A stretch of DNA of 64,000 nucleotides from Arcobacter venerupis. Its GTDB lineage: Bacteria > Campylobacterota > Campylobacteria > Campylobacterales > Arcobacteraceae. Location: the NCBI RefSeq assembly GCF_013201665.1, contig NZ_CP053840.1, forward strand, positions 1 through 64,000, given 5' to 3'. The notes under the pieces were generated by a model that had not been told where the DNA came from, made no database searches, and saw nothing but the letters and a program-made list of their open reading frames with translations. Numbering within the stretch: the first letter of the stretch is position 1; every line of letters starts with the position of its first letter. A program made the translations under genes and the position numbers. Positions 1-10,426 of this stretch are shown one piece after another.

Positions 1-1317
1 ATGACAACCAAAGATTTTCAAACAATAATTCAAAAAGAAGCATCAAAAACAGATTTTGACAGATACTTAAAACAGTTAGTTTATAAAAAGGTATCTTCAG
101 ATGAAAAAATCGCTATTTTTGAAGTAAATAATAAATATATTGCCTCTTGGATAAAGAGCAAATTTACAAATTTAATTCAACATTGTTTTGAAATTTATGA
201 TGGTTCTAAACCCTCTGTAGAAATAAAACTCGCTGGTGAAAAAAAATCTAAAAAAGAGATTTTAAAAGAGCAAGTTCAGAACGAAACAGCCGAAAGTACA
301 ATACTTAATCCATCTTATACATTTGATTCATTTGTTGTAGGACCTTCTAATCAAATGGCATATAATGCTTCACTTGCTGTTTCAAATAAACCTGGAACTC
401 AATATAATCCTTTGTTTATTTATGGTGGAACAGGACTTGGAAAAACTCACCTTTTACAAGCTGTTGGAAATCAAGCAATTGAAAAAGGAAGTACAGTTAT
501 TTATGTAACTATTGAGCAGTTTATGAATGATTTTACTTTTTCTTTAAAAAATAAAAGTATGGATCATTTTAGAAATAAATATAGAAAATGTGATGTGCTT
601 TTAATTGATGATATTCAATTTTTAAGTGGAAAAGAACAAACTCAAGAGGAATTTTTTCACACCTTCAACGAACTTCATAACGCAAAAAAACAAATAGTAA
701 TGACAAGTGATAGACTTCCATCACAAATTGCTGGACTTGTTGATAGATTAAAATCAAGATTTGAATGGGGTTTAACAGCTGATGTTCAAATTCCAGGGCT
801 TGAAACAAAAATTGCTATTATTGAGAAAAAATCAGATTTAAATGGAATTTCTCTAAGTAGAGAGATTATTAATTTCATTGCAACTACTCTTGATAATTCA
901 ATTAGAGAAATTGAGGGTGTTTTAATTAGAATAAATGCAAGTGCATCTTTATTAAATCAAGAGATTACACTTCCAATGGTTCAAAATTTATTAAAAGATC
1001 AAATAAAAGAGACAAAAGAGAATATCAAACTTCCTGATGTTATAAATATTGTTGCAAATCAGTTAAATATTAAACCTAGTGATATAAAATCTAAAAAAAG
1101 AACTGCAACTGTTGCAAATGCTAGAAGAATTGTGATTTATCTAACAAGAGAATTAACTCATAACTCTATGCCAGATATTGCAAAGTTTTTAGGAATGAAA
1201 GATCACAGTTCAATTTCACACAATATTAAAAAAGCAAATGAGTTAATTGAGAAAGATGAAAACTTTAAATTAATTATTGAAAATTTAAAGAATAAAATCA
1301 TAAATAAGGAGTGGTAA
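1..1317 (+). CDS. dnaA: Chromosomal replication initiator DnaA
   Basis: AAA+ ATPase that binds DnaA boxes and opens the origin. The 438-residue length is normal. Domain I covers about residues 1-80, followed by a short linker and the AAA+ core with Walker A GGTGLGKT at 142-149 and Walker B LLIDDIQF near 200. The C-terminal DNA-binding domain carries the signature MKDHSSISHNI near residue 399. The window starts exactly on its ATG, so its promoter and any upstream origin half are not visible. dnaN follows after 168 bases that contain DnaA-box-like sites. Identity is certain. Confidence 0.99.
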   Translation: MTTKDFQTIIQKEASKTDFDRYLKQLVYKKVSSDEKIAIFEVNNKYIASWIKSKFTNLIQHCFEIYDGSKPSVEIKLAGEKKSKKEILKEQVQNETAESTILNPSYTFDSFVVGPSNQMAYNASLAVSNKPGTQYNPLFIYGGTGLGKTHLLQAVGNQAIEKGSTVIYVTIEQFMNDFTFSLKNKSMDHFRNKYRKCDVLLIDDIQFLSGKEQTQEEFFHTFNELHNAKKQIVMTSDRLPSQIAGLVDRLKSRFEWGLTADVQIPGLETKIAIIEKKSDLNGISLSREIINFIATTLDNSIREIEGVLIRINASASLLNQEITLPMVQNLLKDQIKETKENIKLPDVINIVANQLNIKPSDIKSKKRTATVANARRIVIYLTRELTHNSMPDIAKFLGMKDHSSISHNIKKANELIEKDENFKLIIENLKNKIINKEW

Positions 1318-1349
1318 AAACTTTAAAGCAAAATAAGTTTTAAAGACTT

Positions 1350-1441
1350 ATGTGAAAAGATGTGAATACAATGACTTTTCTAATCACTGGGTTAAAGTTC
1401 GCTTCCAGAGGGTTTGAAGAGGTGTTTTCATCTTTTCACAT
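1350..1441. other. Putative origin half (DnaA boxes) between dnaA and dnaN
   Basis: Two copies of the nonamer TTTTCACAT lie in opposite orientation at 1433-1441 (plus) and 1350-1358 (minus). A one-mismatch copy, TATTCACAT (minus), is at 1360-1368. Nonamers of this type are the DnaA boxes known for several Campylobacterota, and the dnaA-dnaN gap is one of the usual origin positions in the phylum. The gap also holds a GC-richer stretch around 1388-1415. The boxes are seen directly; origin function is inferred, and a second half could lie upstream of dnaA outside the window. Confidence 0.6.
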
Positions 1442-1485
1442 AGACTACTACTTCCACTAAATTAAATAAAAATATAGGAGATAAA

Positions 1486-2556
1486 ATGAGATTCGTAATT
1501 ACAAAGAATATTTTTGAAAATGTTGTGTCTTCAATGCAACCTTTTTTAGAAAAAAAAGATTCTAGTTCAATCACATCGCATATATATTTAGAAATCAATA
1601 ATGCTAAACTAATCATAAAAGCAACTGATTATGAAATTGGCTTAGAATCATATATTGATAATATAACTGATATGATAGATGGTAAAGCAACAGTTAATGG
1701 TTCTAATCTATTAGGTATTATAAAAAGATTAAAAAATGAAGAACTTATAATAGAAGCTTCAAATAATAATTTAGTTATAAAACAAAATAAATCAACTTTT
1801 AAATTACCAACTTATGATGCAGAAGAATTTCCATCACTAAACAAATCTGAAAATTTAAAAGAATTATCAATCTCAACAATTAATTTTATAAATTCTATTA
1901 GAAAAATTACTCCTGCTATTGATAATAATAATCCTAAATTTGAATTAAATGGTGCATTATTAGATATAAAAAGTCAAAAAATAAACTTTGTTTCAACAGA
2001 TACTAGAAGATTAGCAGTTTCACATTTACAAAATATTACTAATCAAGAAACTCAATTTATTATTCCTAAAAAAGCAATAATTGAAATTCAAAAACTATTT
2101 TTAGATGAAGCTAAAATTTCTTATGATGATACAAATCTTGTAATTTCAAATGAAAAAACTAAATTTTTTACAAAATTAATAAATGGTAAATTCCCAGATT
2201 ATGAAAGAATTATTCCTAATACTTTAAAATATAATTTTCCATTACCTAAAAATATATTAATTGAATCTATTAAATTAGTAACTTCATTATTTTCAAATAT
2301 TAAAATCACATTTAACTCAACATCAATTTTATTTGAATCCCTTGATGAAGATAGTGAATCTAAAACTCAAATTGATATTGATTTAAATATTGAAAAAGAG
2401 TTTTATCTAGCAGTTAATGCTAAATATTTATTAGACTTTTTAAGTATGTCAAATAATGAAAAAATAAAAATTGGATTTAATGAATCTAATTTACCATTTT
2501 TATTAGAAGATGATAAATTTTTTACTATTGTAATGCCAATAGTTTTAGAAAAATAA
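1486..2556 (+). CDS. dnaN: DNA polymerase III beta sliding clamp
   Basis: Forms the ring-shaped processivity clamp for the replicative polymerase. At 356 residues it has the usual length, made of three repeated clamp domains of about 120 residues each. Identity rests on the overall clamp sequence (for example DTRRLAVSHL near residue 165 and the C-terminal FTIVMPIVL) and on its place between dnaA and gyrB. AGGAG lies about 6 bases before the ATG. The protein is very rich in Asn, Ile and Lys, in line with the low GC of the genome. Confidence 0.98.
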   Translation: MRFVITKNIFENVVSSMQPFLEKKDSSSITSHIYLEINNAKLIIKATDYEIGLESYIDNITDMIDGKATVNGSNLLGIIKRLKNEELIIEASNNNLVIKQNKSTFKLPTYDAEEFPSLNKSENLKELSISTINFINSIRKITPAIDNNNPKFELNGALLDIKSQKINFVSTDTRRLAVSHLQNITNQETQFIIPKKAIIEIQKLFLDEAKISYDDTNLVISNEKTKFFTKLINGKFPDYERIIPNTLKYNFPLPKNILIESIKLVTSLFSNIKITFNSTSILFESLDEDSESKTQIDIDLNIEKEFYLAVNAKYLLDFLSMSNNEKIKIGFNESNLPFLLEDDKFFTIVMPIVLEK

Positions 2557-2564
2557 AAAATTAA

Positions 2565-4907
<2,343 letters not shown>

Positions 4908-4916
4908 TATATTCTT

Positions 4917-4943
4917 AAAAGCATAGTTAAAAACTATGCTTTT
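4917..4943. terminator. Bidirectional hairpin terminator after gyrB
   Basis: A 12-base-pair stem (4917-4928 with 4932-4943) with a three-base loop begins with A's and ends with T's. It therefore works on either strand and separates gyrB (plus) from the oppositely oriented oxidoreductase gene that ends at 4945. Confidence 0.85.
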
Positions 4944-4944
4944 T

Positions 4945-5946
4945 TTACTCTAAAACATTTTCAGTAAAAGCAAAAATATTACCTCTTTTTCTTAAAATAT
5001 TATTTACTATGTTATAACCATGATTTAAAGCGATTGCGATTGATCCACCTGATGCAAAAGCGATATCACCAGCTACATATACATCTTTTGCACTTGTCTC
5101 TTGGTGTTCATCAAAAATAGGTTTTAAATCTTCATCATAATCAACTGCACAATTTTTTAGAAAATCAACAGGTGTTGTTCCTCCAATGGCATAAATAATT
5201 CTGTCATAAATAACACTATATCCATCAGTAAAAGTTACTTTTGCTTTTCCCTCTTCATTTTCTACAGATTCAATATCTGTATTCATTCTTAATCTAAGTT
5301 TCTCTTCACCATTATATTTATTTAAAATATCTTCATTTAAATCATTTAATCTTGTAAAAGTTACTTTTCTATAAACTAAAGTTACATTGTTTTTTTGATC
5401 AGCTAAATGGTATGCATATTCAGCTGCACTATTTCCGCCACCAACAACCAAAATTTTTTCATTTGATGAACATCTATCTAAATTAAAACCTACTTGAGAT
5501 TTTATTGATGGTGGAATTTTATAATCTGGTTTATTTGGTTTTCCCATTTTTCCAATAGCAATGATTGCATTTTTAGTTTGGATTAAACCTTTTGAAGTAT
5601 GAACTTCTAATAAATCTGTTTCTTGATTTCTTATAATTTTTTCAACTTCAGTGTTAAATATGGAATCAATTTTTTCATTATCTAATAAATCATTAAAATA
5701 ATCTAAGGTTGTCTCTTTAGTTCCGTCAAAAAAATCAACATTACCTTGTAAAGTTATAACTTGACCTTTATAATCTTTGTCAACTCTTTTATTATCTTTA
5801 TAAAATTTTCTAATAGTATTTGAATGGTTATCTGTTTTTTCTATTAGTAAAATTTCACCAATTTTGTGAGCTGCTGATTCTATAGCACAGCCAATTCCAC
5901 CTGGACCTCCACCGATAATTACAATATCATAAATTTTATTTTTCAT
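4945..5946 (-). CDS. FAD/NAD(P)-dependent oxidoreductase, thioredoxin-reductase-like, without CxxC
   Basis: A 333-residue two-dinucleotide-fold flavoprotein. The FAD site IIGGGPGGIG is at residues 10-19, the NAD(P) site VVGGGNSAAEYA is near 167-178, and the C-terminal FAD motif VYVAGDIAF is near 288. The redox CxxC of thioredoxin reductase, expected between the two folds, is absent, so it is not a TrxB. It resembles the YpdA/Cj0559-type pyridine nucleotide-disulfide oxidoreductase group; bacillithiol-disulfide reductase activity is known for Firmicute YpdA but cannot be assumed here. It is a single gene facing gyrB, and the substrate is unknown. Confidence 0.8.
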   Translation of the reverse strand: MKNKIYDIVIIGGGPGGIGCAIESAAHKIGEILLIEKTDNHSNTIRKFYKDNKRVDKDYKGQVITLQGNVDFFDGTKETTLDYFNDLLDNEKIDSIFNTEVEKIIRNQETDLLEVHTSKGLIQTKNAIIAIGKMGKPNKPDYKIPPSIKSQVGFNLDRCSSNEKILVVGGGNSAAEYAYHLADQKNNVTLVYRKVTFTRLNDLNEDILNKYNGEEKLRLRMNTDIESVENEEGKAKVTFTDGYSVIYDRIIYAIGGTTPVDFLKNCAVDYDEDLKPIFDEHQETSAKDVYVAGDIAFASGGSIAIALNHGYNIVNNILRKRGNIFAFTENVLE

Positions 5947-6078
5947 AATTCTCTTTCATATTAAATTTGATTTACAATAAATTATACTTGATTTTATACA
6001 TTAATTCAATTAGTAACACTTATAAGGCTTTTTAGGATAAAATGCCTAAAAATTAGATTTATAAAAGGTTTAAAAATT

Positions 6079-6462
6079 ATGGAAATGAAATATGGTGAAA
6101 AAGAAATTAGAGAGTTTGATATTAATAAAGAAGAAAATTTTTGGCCAAATGCTCATGAAAAAAATTATATTATAGATATTGAATTACCTGAATTTATGGC
6201 TAAATGTCCAAGAAGTGGTTATCCAGATTTTGCAACAATAAAATTACAATATACTCCAAATAAAAAAGTTATAGAATTAAAAGCATTAAAAATATATATA
6301 AATACATTTATGTTTAGAGAAGTATCACATGAAAATTCTATTAATGAAATTTTTGATACTTTATATGCTAAATTAGAGCCAAAATGGATGAAAGTTATTG
6401 GGGATTTTAAACCAAGAGGAAATGTACATACAGTTATTGAAATAGATAGCTCGAAATTTTAG
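6079..6462 (+). CDS. queF: NADPH-dependent 7-cyano-7-deazaguanine reductase (short QueF)
   Basis: Reduces preQ0 to preQ1 in queuosine tRNA modification. At 127 residues this is the unimodular type (YkvM-like). The catalytic Cys sits in AKCPRSGYPDFA near residue 48-59, with the QueF motif FREVSHENSINE near 87-98 and the C-terminal PRGNVHTVIEID. AAAGG lies before the ATG. The helix-turn-helix gene follows 10 bases after its stop and may be co-transcribed. Confidence 0.95.
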   Translation: MEMKYGEKEIREFDINKEENFWPNAHEKNYIIDIELPEFMAKCPRSGYPDFATIKLQYTPNKKVIELKALKIYINTFMFREVSHENSINEIFDTLYAKLEPKWMKVIGDFKPRGNVHTVIEIDSSKF

Positions 6463-6472
6463 GAATTAGACC

Positions 6473-7108
6473 TTGGAAAGATTAGTTACAACTTCACAAG
6501 CAGCTGAAATATTGGGCTTATCTTTACAGGGGATACATTATAGAATTAAAAAAGAACAATTAAAATCTATTAAAAAAGATGGAAAAACTTTTGTTTATTT
6601 AGATGAAGATGAAAAAGTTGATAAGCCTGAATTTCAAGCTGAAATAAAACCAAAAGTTCAAACAACATCTGTTAAACAACCTCCTTTTGATGCTGTACAA
6701 GCTGTTATTGATGTTAAAGATGAACAAATTGAATTATTAAAAAAATCCATGAAATGGATGAAAAAACAATATATTTCAGAAATCTTTAGATTAGAAAAAA
6801 ATCAAAAAAGAATAATAGAAGTTTTTAACTCTGAAATAAAACTTTTACAAAGTGCATTTAATGAAATGCGTTCTATTTATAAACCCCAAATTGAATCAAA
6901 TTTAAGAAATCAAAGAAAAGAAGATGCCTCTTATGATTTTATTACTGTAAAAGATTTTTTTGTATTAATGAAAAGATATAATAAAAAAGAGCAAGAGATA
7001 AAATTAATAATATTAAATAGAATAAAAATTGGTGATAAAAGATTTATTTATAATAAAGTTGAAAAAAAATTGTTGATTTTGAATTCGGATTTTTTAGATT
7101 TAATATAA
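6473..7108 (+). CDS. Helix-turn-helix protein with coiled coil, unknown role
   Basis: A 211-residue protein that appears to start with TTG; TAGGA about 10 bases upstream and the excisionase/MerR-like helix-turn-helix beginning at once (TSQAAEILGLSLQGIHYRIKK, given here as two parts: TSQAAEILGLS and LQGIHYRIKK) favour this start. A Lys/Glu-rich helical region of about residues 75-150 is likely a coiled coil, and the C-terminal 50 residues are basic. It probably binds DNA. Similar small DNA-binding proteins occur in Campylobacterota, but no target is known. It lies directly downstream of queF. Confidence 0.6.
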   Translation: MERLVTTSQAAEILGLSLQGIHYRIKKEQLKSIKKDGKTFVYLDEDEKVDKPEFQAEIKPKVQTTSVKQPPFDAVQAVIDVKDEQIELLKKSMKWMKKQYISEIFRLEKNQKRIIEVFNSEIKLLQSAFNEMRSIYKPQIESNLRNQRKEDASYDFITVKDFFVLMKRYNKKEQEIKLIILNRIKIGDKRFIYNKVEKKLLILNSDFLDLI

Positions 7109-7117
7109 AAAACAAGC

Positions 7118-7142
7118 AAAAAAAAGAGTACCTAAGTACTCT
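7118..7142 (-). terminator. Terminator of the SRP RNA
   Basis: On the minus strand AGAGTAC-TTAG-GTACTCT is followed by a run of eight T's (7125 down to 7118). It lies directly after the SRP RNA core and marks its 3' end. Confidence 0.85.
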
Positions 7143-7143
7143 T

Positions 7144-7240
7144 CTCCAGATACCCAAACACACTACTAAGTAAGGCGCCTTGCTATGTTCCCATCCTGGG
7201 GCATTACCTCAAATAATAATTGTAAAGGTCTAAAGAAGAG
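7144..7240 (-). ncRNA. ffs: Small bacterial signal recognition particle RNA (4.5S type)
   Basis: On the minus strand the apical SRP hairpin is clear around 7175-7200: CAGG, then the stem ATG, the GGAA tetraloop, CAT and AGCA. This is the conserved symmetric loop that binds the M domain of Ffh. Flanking segments GGTAATGCC and GGCGCCTTAC can pair below it. A minus-strand TATAAT at 7289-7294 and an extra hairpin at about 7232-7275 suggest a longer precursor. The exact mature ends cannot be set by eye. The RNA takes part in co-translational membrane targeting. Confidence 0.85.
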
Positions 7241-7288
7241 CATTCAAAATATTTAAAATATTCTCAATGCTTTTCTTTTAAGATTGGA

Positions 7289-7294
7289 ATTATA
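7289..7294 (-). promoter_or_regulatory. Putative sigma-70 -10 box for the SRP RNA
   Basis: TATAAT preceded by TG on the minus strand (an extended -10, TGTATAAT) lies about 50 bases upstream of the SRP core. A start near 7282 would give a precursor with a 5' hairpin. No clear -35 is visible, as is usual in Campylobacterota. Confidence 0.45.
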
Positions 7295-7384
7295 CATTAA
7301 AAATCTTTAATTTATTATAAATTAATTTTCTTATGAAAAATAATCTGTATAATACGATTTTAATAGAAAGTTGAGAATAGAAGT

Positions 7385-8284
7385 TTGACAAAAAATTTTA
7401 GTTATATTGGTATTTTATCATTAATATTTGCCATGTTTATTTGGGCTAGTTCATTTATTGCATTAAAAGCTGCAATGGAAGATTTAGGACCTTTTACAGT
7501 TATATTTTTCCGTATGATATTTGCATCTTTATGTTTTGTATATTTTATAAAAGATTTTATAAAATATGATTTTTCAAAAAAAGATATTAAATTTATATTA
7601 CTTTTGGCTTTATTTGAGCCTTGTTTATATTTTGTATTTGAATCAAAAGCATTACAACTTACATCAGCATCACAAGCTGGAATGATAACTTCATTAATGC
7701 CTATAATCACGGCAATGGCTGCTGGATATTTTTTAAAAGAGATTATTTCAAAACAGTTGATTATTGGTTCTTTAATAGCTATGAGTGCAGCTATTTGGCT
7801 TAGTCTTCAAGGAAGTACATCAATTAGTTCTCCAAACCCGCTTTTAGGGAATTTTTTTGAATTACTTGCCATGGCTTGTGGCGCTGGTTATACAATTACT
7901 GCTAGATACTTAAGTAATAAATATTCAGCCTTGTTTATCACTGCAATTCAAGTATTTATAGGGGCTATATTTTTTACGCCACTTTTTATATATGAATATA
8001 ATACTATTCCTATGAATTTTACTTTTAATTCATTTCTTTGGACTATTTATTTGGGAGTTGTTGTAACTTTGGCTGGTTATGGTTTATATAATTATGCTTT
8101 AACAAAAATTCCAGCTTCAAAAGCTGCTGTTTTTATATATTTGATTCCTGTATTTACTTTAATATTAGCATATTTTGTTTTGAATGAAAAATTATCTTTT
8201 TTTGAATTTATAGCTTGTTTTGTTATTATGTTTGGAGTATTTGTTTCAGAAGTTTCATCTTCTTGGTTTAAAAAGAGAAAATGA
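7385..8284 (+). CDS. EamA/DMT-family inner membrane transporter
   Basis: A 299-residue protein with about ten hydrophobic segments and two EamA repeats (about residues 8-140 and 155-290), typical of drug/metabolite exporters. Features include an N-terminal FAMFIWASSFIALKAA segment and the second-repeat motif PASKAAVFIYLIPVF near 241-255. The start is TTG at 7385; no ATG gives a complete first helix. The stop overlaps the next ATG (ATGA), so the two are translationally coupled. The substrate is unknown. Confidence 0.85.
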   Translation: MTKNFSYIGILSLIFAMFIWASSFIALKAAMEDLGPFTVIFFRMIFASLCFVYFIKDFIKYDFSKKDIKFILLLALFEPCLYFVFESKALQLTSASQAGMITSLMPIITAMAAGYFLKEIISKQLIIGSLIAMSAAIWLSLQGSTSISSPNPLLGNFFELLAMACGAGYTITARYLSNKYSALFITAIQVFIGAIFFTPLFIYEYNTIPMNFTFNSFLWTIYLGVVVTLAGYGLYNYALTKIPASKAAVFIYLIPVFTLILAYFVLNEKLSFFEFIACFVIMFGVFVSEVSSSWFKKRK

Positions 8285-8688
8285 CATATTTAGTTTTATT
8301 TTTTAGTGCTTTAATATCAGCAACACTATTTCCATTAGGAAGTGAAGCTTTACTAATTTATGATATTAAAGAAGGATATAATCTTTATCTTTTAATCTTA
8401 ATAGCAACACTTGGAAATAGCTTAGGTGCAGTAATAAACTATTTTCTAGGACTAAAAGGTGAAGAATATTTAGTAAAGAAAAATCTTATAAAAGAAAAAT
8501 ACATCGTAAAAAGTAAATACTATTTTGATAAATATGGTGGATTTTCTCTTCTTTTTTCTTGGCTTCCTATAATTGGTGATCCTATTACTTTTATCGCTGG
8601 TACGCTAAAGTATGATTTTAAAAAGTTTTTAATTTTAGTTGTTGTTGCTAAGTTTTCAAGATATTTATTTTTAGCTTGGATAGTTTAG
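8281..8688 (+). CDS. YqaA-family membrane protein (DedA-like)
   Basis: A 135-residue integral membrane protein of the small YqaA/VTT (SNARE-associated) group. A first helix is followed by ATLFPLGSEALL, the motif TLGNSLGAVINYFLG near 39-53, and the conserved WLPIIGDPITFIAG near 95-108. The family is related to DedA flippase-like proteins, but function here is not established. It overlaps the EamA gene by four bases. A 12-base-pair perfect hairpin follows. Confidence 0.85.
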   Translation: MTYLVLFFSALISATLFPLGSEALLIYDIKEGYNLYLLILIATLGNSLGAVINYFLGLKGEEYLVKKNLIKEKYIVKSKYYFDKYGGFSLLFSWLPIIGDPITFIAGTLKYDFKKFLILVVVAKFSRYLFLAWIV

Positions 8689-8691
8689 TTT

Positions 8692-8719
8692 CGGTAAATA
8701 TACTTTTGTATATTTACCG
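8692..8719. terminator. Convergent hairpin between yqaA-like gene and ferredoxin gene
   Basis: A perfect 12-base-pair inverted repeat (8692-8703 with 8708-8719) with a TTTT loop fills the short gap between two convergent genes. It lacks a long T run, so its efficiency as a terminator is uncertain. Confidence 0.6.
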
Positions 8720-8726
8720 TTAATGA

Positions 8727-9113
8727 TTAGAAATCAGATACGTTTGCGCCAGCTTCTCTACTAGCCATTGTAATTTCAGGTCTAAACTTTTGAGCTTTAA
8801 CTTCTGGAAGCATTAAACCTTTTGATTTATGTTCTCTTATTTTATAAGTTCCATTTTCATGGCCAGATAAGTAATATGAACTAAAATCAGTAGTATAAGG
8901 CATATCCCATACAATTGCACCAGCTGTTGGACATGCTTCTGCACATCTTGGAGCATCTGCATGATCAACACATTCAACACATGATTCTGGTTTTACATAT
9001 AAAATTCCATCTTGTGGATTTTTATCATTTCCATCTGGTAATATTGCTGCTACTGGGCATTCAGATGCACATGCTTCACAACTTATACACTCTTCAGTAA
9101 TTCTAACTGCCAT
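8727..9113 (-). CDS. 2[4Fe-4S] ferredoxin, nif-regulated (FdxN-like)
   Basis: A 128-residue soluble electron carrier. The first cluster motif CISCEACASECP is near residues 9-20. The second is CVECVDHADAPRCAEACP near 42-59, with the eight-residue insertion between the second and third Cys that is typical of nitrogen-fixation ferredoxins. About 45 residues of C-terminal extension follow. A sigma-54 promoter 37 bases before the ATG links it to the nif regulon. It may supply electrons to NifH or to NifB/FeMo-co synthesis. Function is inferred from motif and promoter. Confidence 0.85.
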   Translation of the reverse strand: MAVRITEECISCEACASECPVAAILPDGNDKNPQDGILYVKPESCVECVDHADAPRCAEACPTAGAIVWDMPYTTDFSSYYLSGHENGTYKIREHKSKGLMLPEVKAQKFRPEITMASREAGANVSDF

Positions 9114-9147
9114 TTTCTATCCTTTTTTATCAAAATATAAAATGTAG

Positions 9148-9164
9148 ATGCAAATATTATTCCA
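9148..9164 (-). promoter_or_regulatory. Sigma-54 promoter of the ferredoxin gene
   Basis: The minus strand reads TGGAATAATATTTGCAT, with GG and GC separated by exactly 10 bases. GC lies 37 bases before the start codon. It has the same form as ten other sites in this window. Confidence 0.85.
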
Positions 9165-9172
9165 TTATGGAA

Positions 9173-10426
9173 TTAATTAGCAAATTTTTTAAATAAAATC
9201 TCTTTTGTTGGTTCTTCTGTTGAATTTTCATTGTATTGTAATTCAACATCTTCTTCTTTATCTATGTATTTTCTTGTAATTCTACATTTTTCTAAGTTAT
9301 TCTCAGAAGGTGTAATATATTGTAAAGGAAGCATTATATTTTCAATAATTCCTCTAAGACCTCTAGCTCCAACATCTTTTTCAACTGCGATTTCTGCAAT
9401 TCTCTCAAGGGCATCATCTGTAAATTCTAATTCAACACCATCAAGTTCAAATAATATTTCATATTGTTTGATAATTGCATTTTTAGGCTCTTTTAGAACT
9501 CTAATTAAATCTTCTTTTGAAAGTTTATTTAGTTCAGCAATTACTGGGATTCTTCCAATAAATTCAGGAATTAAACCAAAAGAGATAAGTTCTTTTGCTT
9601 CAATAGCTTTTTTATTTTCTTCTGCATCTTCTTTTTTTAAGAATCCCATTTTTGGAGCTTTTTTATTCTTTTTAGCAGTGTCATCTTCCCTTAATCCAAC
9701 AAAAGCACCACCACAAATAAATAAAACATGAGTTGTATCAAAAAGAATTGTTTCAGCAGATGAGTTTTTTCTACTTCCTTTTACAGGAACATAAACTTCA
9801 GCACCTTCAAGGATTTTTAGAAGACCTTGTTGAACACCCTCTCCACTTACATCTCTTCCACTTGTTGAGCTTTCGCTTTTATTTGCAATTTTGTCGATTT
9901 CGTCAATATAAACGATACCTCTTTTTGCTTTTTCTAAATCATAATCAGCAGATGCAAGTAGTCTTGATAAAATAGATTCAACATCTTCTCCAACATAACC
10001 AGCTTCAGTTAATGCAGTGGCATCAGCAACCGCAAAAGGAACATCCATGATTCTAGCAAGGGATTTTGCAAGAAGAGTTTTACCGCTTCCTGTTGGCCCT
10101 ATTAACATAATGTTTGATTTTTCAATTTCAACATTTTTAACTACTGGTTTATCAATTCTTTTATAGTGATTATATAAAGCAACTGCTAAAACTTTTTTAG
10201 CTTCAATTTGACCAATTACATAATCATCTAAATGTTCTTTTATTTTAATAGGAACGCTAAGCCCTTTTTGGAACTCTTTTTTACTATCTTTGATAAGCTC
10301 TTTTTCAAGAACTTTTGAACACATTGTCACACATTCATCACAGATGTGTGAAACTTCACTTGAGAATATTTTTTTTACTTCTGTAATCTCTTTACCACAG
10401 AAATCGCAATTAAATTTTTCACTCAT
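9173..10426 (-). CDS. clpX: ClpX-type unfoldase in a nif-regulated operon
   Basis: AAA+ unfoldase that feeds substrates to ClpP. Of 417 residues, the N-terminal zinc domain has CDFCGKE and CDEC (residues 5-37). Walker A GPTGSGKT is near 110, Walker B VYIDEIDK near 170, and LISFGLIPEFIGRIPV near 290. The ClpP-docking loop reads MGF (in APKMGFLK) in place of the usual IGF, so ClpP binding seems kept. It overlaps the SIR2-like gene by 8 bases, and that operon has a sigma-54 promoter. Azotobacter vinelandii has a nif-linked clpX2 that controls NifB/NifEN levels; this may be its counterpart or the only ClpX. That cannot be decided here. Confidence 0.93.
   Translation of the reverse strand: MSEKFNCDFCGKEITEVKKIFSSEVSHICDECVTMCSKVLEKELIKDSKKEFQKGLSVPIKIKEHLDDYVIGQIEAKKVLAVALYNHYKRIDKPVVKNVEIEKSNIMLIGPTGSGKTLLAKSLARIMDVPFAVADATALTEAGYVGEDVESILSRLLASADYDLEKAKRGIVYIDEIDKIANKSESSTSGRDVSGEGVQQGLLKILEGAEVYVPVKGSRKNSSAETILFDTTHVLFICGGAFVGLREDDTAKKNKKAPKMGFLKKEDAEENKKAIEAKELISFGLIPEFIGRIPVIAELNKLSKEDLIRVLKEPKNAIIKQYEILFELDGVELEFTDDALERIAEIAVEKDVGARGLRGIIENIMLPLQYITPSENNLEKCRITRKYIDKEEDVELQYNENSTEEPTKEILFKKFAN

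Noticed and set aside
4945-5946. Thioredoxin reductase
   Set aside because: The redox-active CxxC between the two nucleotide folds is absent.
9231-9975. Two open frames opposite clpX
   Set aside because: Antisense shadows; Ser/Leu-rich composition typical of the reverse frame of an AT-rich gene.
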